Part shown: positions 61,830 to 64,000 of the stretch, one piece after another | How positions within the stretch are numbered: the first letter of the stretch is position 1 | Layout of the letters: every line of letters begins with the position of its first letter | Origin: Mesorhizobium tianshanense | Lineage (GTDB): Bacteria; Pseudomonadota; Alphaproteobacteria; Rhizobiales; Rhizobiaceae | NCBI RefSeq assembly: GCF_007830515.1 | Contig: NZ_VLKT01000016.1 | Location: forward strand, 62,001-126,000 | DNA: 64,000 nucleotides | Direction: 5' to 3' | The notes under the pieces: model-generated | Seen by the model: only the letters and a program-made list of their open reading frames with translations | What the model was told of the DNA's origin: nothing | Databases searched by the model: none | Made by a program: the position numbers and the translations under genes

Positions 61830-61906
61830 GGGATATCCCCCGAGCTGCTTGCTGCCGATAGATCGGCGGACTTTCAAGTCGAGTCGTACCGTCGTTTGTG
61901 CAACGG

Positions 61907-61978
61907 ATTGTCCCAAAACCGGTCCCCACCTTCGGGTCAGGCCCGAAGGCAGGCTTTTGGGTCCGATGCTTTGGCATC
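61907..61978. repeat. Rhizobial intergenic palindrome family, copy 3 (full form)
   Basis: The stretch begins TGTCCCAAAACCGGTCCCCA and ends TTTTGGGTCCGATGCTTTGG. The outer parts pair (CCCAAAA with TTTTGGG), and an inner hairpin is formed by CTTCGGGTCAGGCCCGAAGG. It lies between the methyltransferase gene and the membrane protein gene. Confidence 0.7.
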
Positions 61979-61987
61979 GTCGGATGA

Positions 61988-62689
61988 TCAAACGGCAGGC
62001 TTGACCGCATGCACGAAATACTGGGCTCCAAGGGGAATCGTGGCGAGGAAGCGCTCCAAGGGTCGCAATCTTGCGAACAGACGCGGGAAAAAGATCCGGT
62101 AGACGATATCGGGCCCGGAGAAGCCCGCCGCGGCCATTCGCGCGCGCATGTCGCGGCCGTGGATCAGAACAGCGTTCTCGTCGAAAGCACAGCTTCGCAC
62201 TGCATGCGTCGTCAGCGGATTCCAAGGATTGTGTTCGAACAGAAAGAAGCTGCCGCCAGTGGCCAGCACTCTTTCGATCTCCTTGATCAGGCCGACATGA
62301 AGGTTTTCAGGAATGTGATGGAACACGCAAGCGGCGAAGGCGAGATCGAAACTTCCGTCGCCATAAGGGATCGTTTCGCCGTCGAAGTGCCTGAAATCGG
62401 CCTGGCCGGGAAAGCGCTTGCGGGCGATGTCGAGCGACTGCGAAGATGGGTCGAGCAAGGTGATTTCGGCGTCGGGAAAAGCAGCCCGCATCGGGCCCAG
62501 TGAGTTTCCGACGCCCGCGCCGAAATCGAGTATCCGCCTCGGCTTCACGCCTGAGCGGGCGAGCCTTGCCGCGACATCATCGATTTTGTACTGCGCAAAG
62601 AAATCCGGCGTCTCGCCGCTCAGCCGGATGCTTGCGGCATGCTGCTGCTGATATTCCTGCGCGAACTGGTCAAACTCTGCCTGAAGCAC
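61988..62689 (-). CDS. Class I SAM-dependent methyltransferase
   Basis: A 233-residue Rossmann methyltransferase. Motif I is ILDFGAGVGNSLGPMRAAFP, the acidic end of strand 2 is in ITLLDPSSQSL, and motif IV region is FDLAFAACVFHHIPEN. It resembles UbiE/small-molecule enzymes. Its start overlaps the GT2 gene by 20 bases, so the two are coupled. The acceptor is probably a glycan or lipid intermediate, which is inference. Confidence 0.85.
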   Translation of the reverse strand: MLQAEFDQFAQEYQQQHAASIRLSGETPDFFAQYKIDDVAARLARSGVKPRRILDFGAGVGNSLGPMRAAFPDAEITLLDPSSQSLDIARKRFPGQADFRHFDGETIPYGDGSFDLAFAACVFHHIPENLHVGLIKEIERVLATGGSFFLFEHNPWNPLTTHAVRSCAFDENAVLIHGRDMRARMAAAGFSGPDIVYRIFFPRLFARLRPLERFLATIPLGAQYFVHAVKPAV

Positions 62690-63719
62690 GTGCTGCTCCC
62701 TTCGTCAGTTCCAGGGCCAACTCCTGCAGGCGATGGACGGGCAGCTCCTCGGCGGCGGGATCGTGGGCGGCGATCTCGTTTATGAGGTAGAGGGGCCGTC
62801 GTTTGGTCTCCATATACATGCGCCCGAGATACTCGCCGAAAATCCCGAGGACCAGAAGCTGAACGCTGCCGAGGATCAGGACGATCGCGGCCAGGCTGGT
62901 CCAGCCAGGCAACACGCTGCCGACAAACCATGAGAAGAGCGTGTAGCCAAGAGCAGCAAGTCCGAGAAAACCGAAGATCATGCCCAGATGCGAGGCAAAC
63001 CGCAGGGGCACGATGGAGAAGCTCGTCATCGCGTCCATCGCCAGCAGCACCATCTTCCTCAACGGGTAGTGCGTGGCGCCGGCGAAGCGCTGGTGCCGTT
63101 CATAGGGAAAGGCCACCTGCTTCAAGCCGATCCAGCTCACCATGCCGCGAATGAAGCGGTAACGCTCGGGCATCGCATTGAGATGATCGAGCGCGCGGCG
63201 GCTCATCAGGCGAAAGTCCCCGGAATCGAGCGCCATGTCGACGTCGACCATCTTGCGCAGCAGACGGTAGAACACGGCGGCGGTTGCGCGCTTGAACCAG
63301 CCTTCGCCCTGGCGCTTCAGCCGCTGGCCATAGACGACGTCGAACCCCTCATCCATCTTTGCCGTCATGGCCTTAAGCAATTCCGGCGGGTCCTGCAGGT
63401 CGGCATCGAGAATGAGAATGCGCTGGCCGCGACAAAACTCCAGGCCAGCGCTGAGCGCGATCTGGTGGCCGTAATTGCGGGCAAGGTCCAGGCCGACGAC
63501 GTGGCTGTCCTGTTTGGCGAACGCGAAAATGGCCTCGCGGGTGCCGTCGGTCGCTCCATCGACGACTAGGACAATTTCGTAGGAATGCCCGACTTGTTCA
63601 CGGCAAACGGCTGTGACGCGCCGGTAAAGTTCGGCGATCCCATCGATTTCATTGTAGCACGGCACGACAACAGACAGCGCGATGGCGCGTCGCGTGGCGA
63701 TTTTCTCTGTTTGCGCCAA
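62670..63719 (-). CDS. Family 2 glycosyltransferase (GtrB/DPM-like) with two C-terminal helices
   Basis: A membrane-bound GT2 enzyme (349 aa) that transfers a sugar to polyprenyl phosphate. The N-terminus has SVVVPCYNEIDGIAELYRRV, the metal site is ILDADLQDPPELL, and the catalytic region is DSGDFRLMSRRA. Two membrane helices (LGMIFGFLGLAALGYTLFSW and LAAIVLILGSVQLLVLGIFG) and EYLGRMYMETKRRPLYLI close the protein, as in GtrB/ArnC-type enzymes. It leads the three-gene glycan cluster. Confidence 0.9.
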   Translation of the reverse strand: MAQTEKIATRRAIALSVVVPCYNEIDGIAELYRRVTAVCREQVGHSYEIVLVVDGATDGTREAIFAFAKQDSHVVGLDLARNYGHQIALSAGLEFCRGQRILILDADLQDPPELLKAMTAKMDEGFDVVYGQRLKRQGEGWFKRATAAVFYRLLRKMVDVDMALDSGDFRLMSRRALDHLNAMPERYRFIRGMVSWIGLKQVAFPYERHQRFAGATHYPLRKMVLLAMDAMTSFSIVPLRFASHLGMIFGFLGLAALGYTLFSWFVGSVLPGWTSLAAIVLILGSVQLLVLGIFGEYLGRMYMETKRRPLYLINEIAAHDPAAEELPVHRLQELALELTKGAARASGRV

Positions 63720-63890
63720 AAGCCCAGCTCCCGTGATTGGAACGGGAATAGGCTGAATTTGTTAGAAAACCGATAAGCTGCTGAGGATTTCCGGCCCGAC
63801 GCCAAAACAAAAAGAGGTGTGCGGGTAGCTGGACGCGTGCGACAGCGATGCGGGGACACGGCGAAGACGGACGCTCCGCCAGATGGCGGC

Positions 63891-64000
63891 TCAGCCTTCG
63901 GCCTTGAAGTTCTTTGCTTCCTTCTCGACCTTGGCGCTGTCCTTGCCGTGCTTGCGCATCAGATCCTTCGCTTGATTGGGCGAAACGTCGGTGGTCTCGG
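63891..64000 (-). CDS. Small protein, 5' part beyond window edge
   Basis: The last 36 codons of a minus-strand gene are visible, ending DLMRKHGKDSAKVEKEAKNF then KAEG and stop. The highly charged helix with DVSPNQAKDLMRKHGKD resembles the C-terminal half of small DUF3606-type proteins. The start lies outside the window. Confidence 0.5.
   Translation of the reverse strand, partial: ETTDVSPNQAKDLMRKHGKDSAKVEKEAKNFKAEG

Overview
The window reads as chromosome of a GC-rich alphaproteobacterium of the Rhizobiales, most like Mesorhizobium. The reasons are family-level recognition: the cysG-DUF2849-cysI-cysH-DUF934 cluster, the lptC-lptA-lptB-rpoN-hpf-ptsN block, an OlsB-type acyltransferase, DUF1150 beside a small heat-shock protein, and two families of short intergenic palindromes. 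No tRNA, rRNA or CRISPR array was seen. Nothing could be searched, so species-level identity is inference.

Layout. 1-4250: the integrase end of an integrative element, all on the minus strand (primase-helicase cut by the window edge, two small unknown proteins, an AlpA-like DNA-binding protein, a tyrosine integrase), followed by repeats that look like integrase or regulator sites. 4255-9735: a bifunctional penicillin-binding protein, an SDR oxidoreductase, a YbaL-type antiporter gene broken by three single-base losses, and a host-attachment-family protein. 10181-14936: assimilatory sulfate reduction operon ending in a good terminator. 15076-19715: DJ-1/PfpI protein, fatty acid desaturase, small unknown protein, grpE, TRIC channel, OlsB. 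19876-29164 (mostly minus): hybrid histidine kinase, AcuI-type reductase, lspA, two RNA methyltransferases, DUF1772-like protein, ornithine cyclodeaminase family, LapA, IHF beta, SppA. 29485-34744 (plus): LPS export genes, sigma-54, hibernation factor and PTS-Ntr IIA. 34823-44400: DUF1150/Hsp20, nucleoside hydrolase, a tandem pair of paralogous small membrane proteins, LysE exporter, amidase, ribokinase, Ada/Ogt fusion, DUF2244, endonuclease III, DUF2214, GNAT.

44442-50649 is a compact catabolic unit: a divergent IclR regulator, a TctCBA tripartite tricarboxylate transporter, a class III CoA-transferase and a citryl-CoA lyase-like protein. Together they suggest uptake, CoA activation and cleavage of citrate or a close analogue. 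51800-60084 is a complete kdp high-affinity potassium system (KdpF, A, B, C, D, E) with two extra small membrane proteins, 26 aa and 79 aa. 60339-63719 is a GT2 glycosyltransferase, methyltransferase and polytopic membrane protein cluster, probably for surface glycans. A cut-off small gene closes the window.

The points most worth a second look are the satellite-like element, the triple frameshift in the antiporter gene, the citrate-type CoA pathway, the extra kdp micro-proteins, the paralogous membrane pair, and the two intergenic palindrome families.
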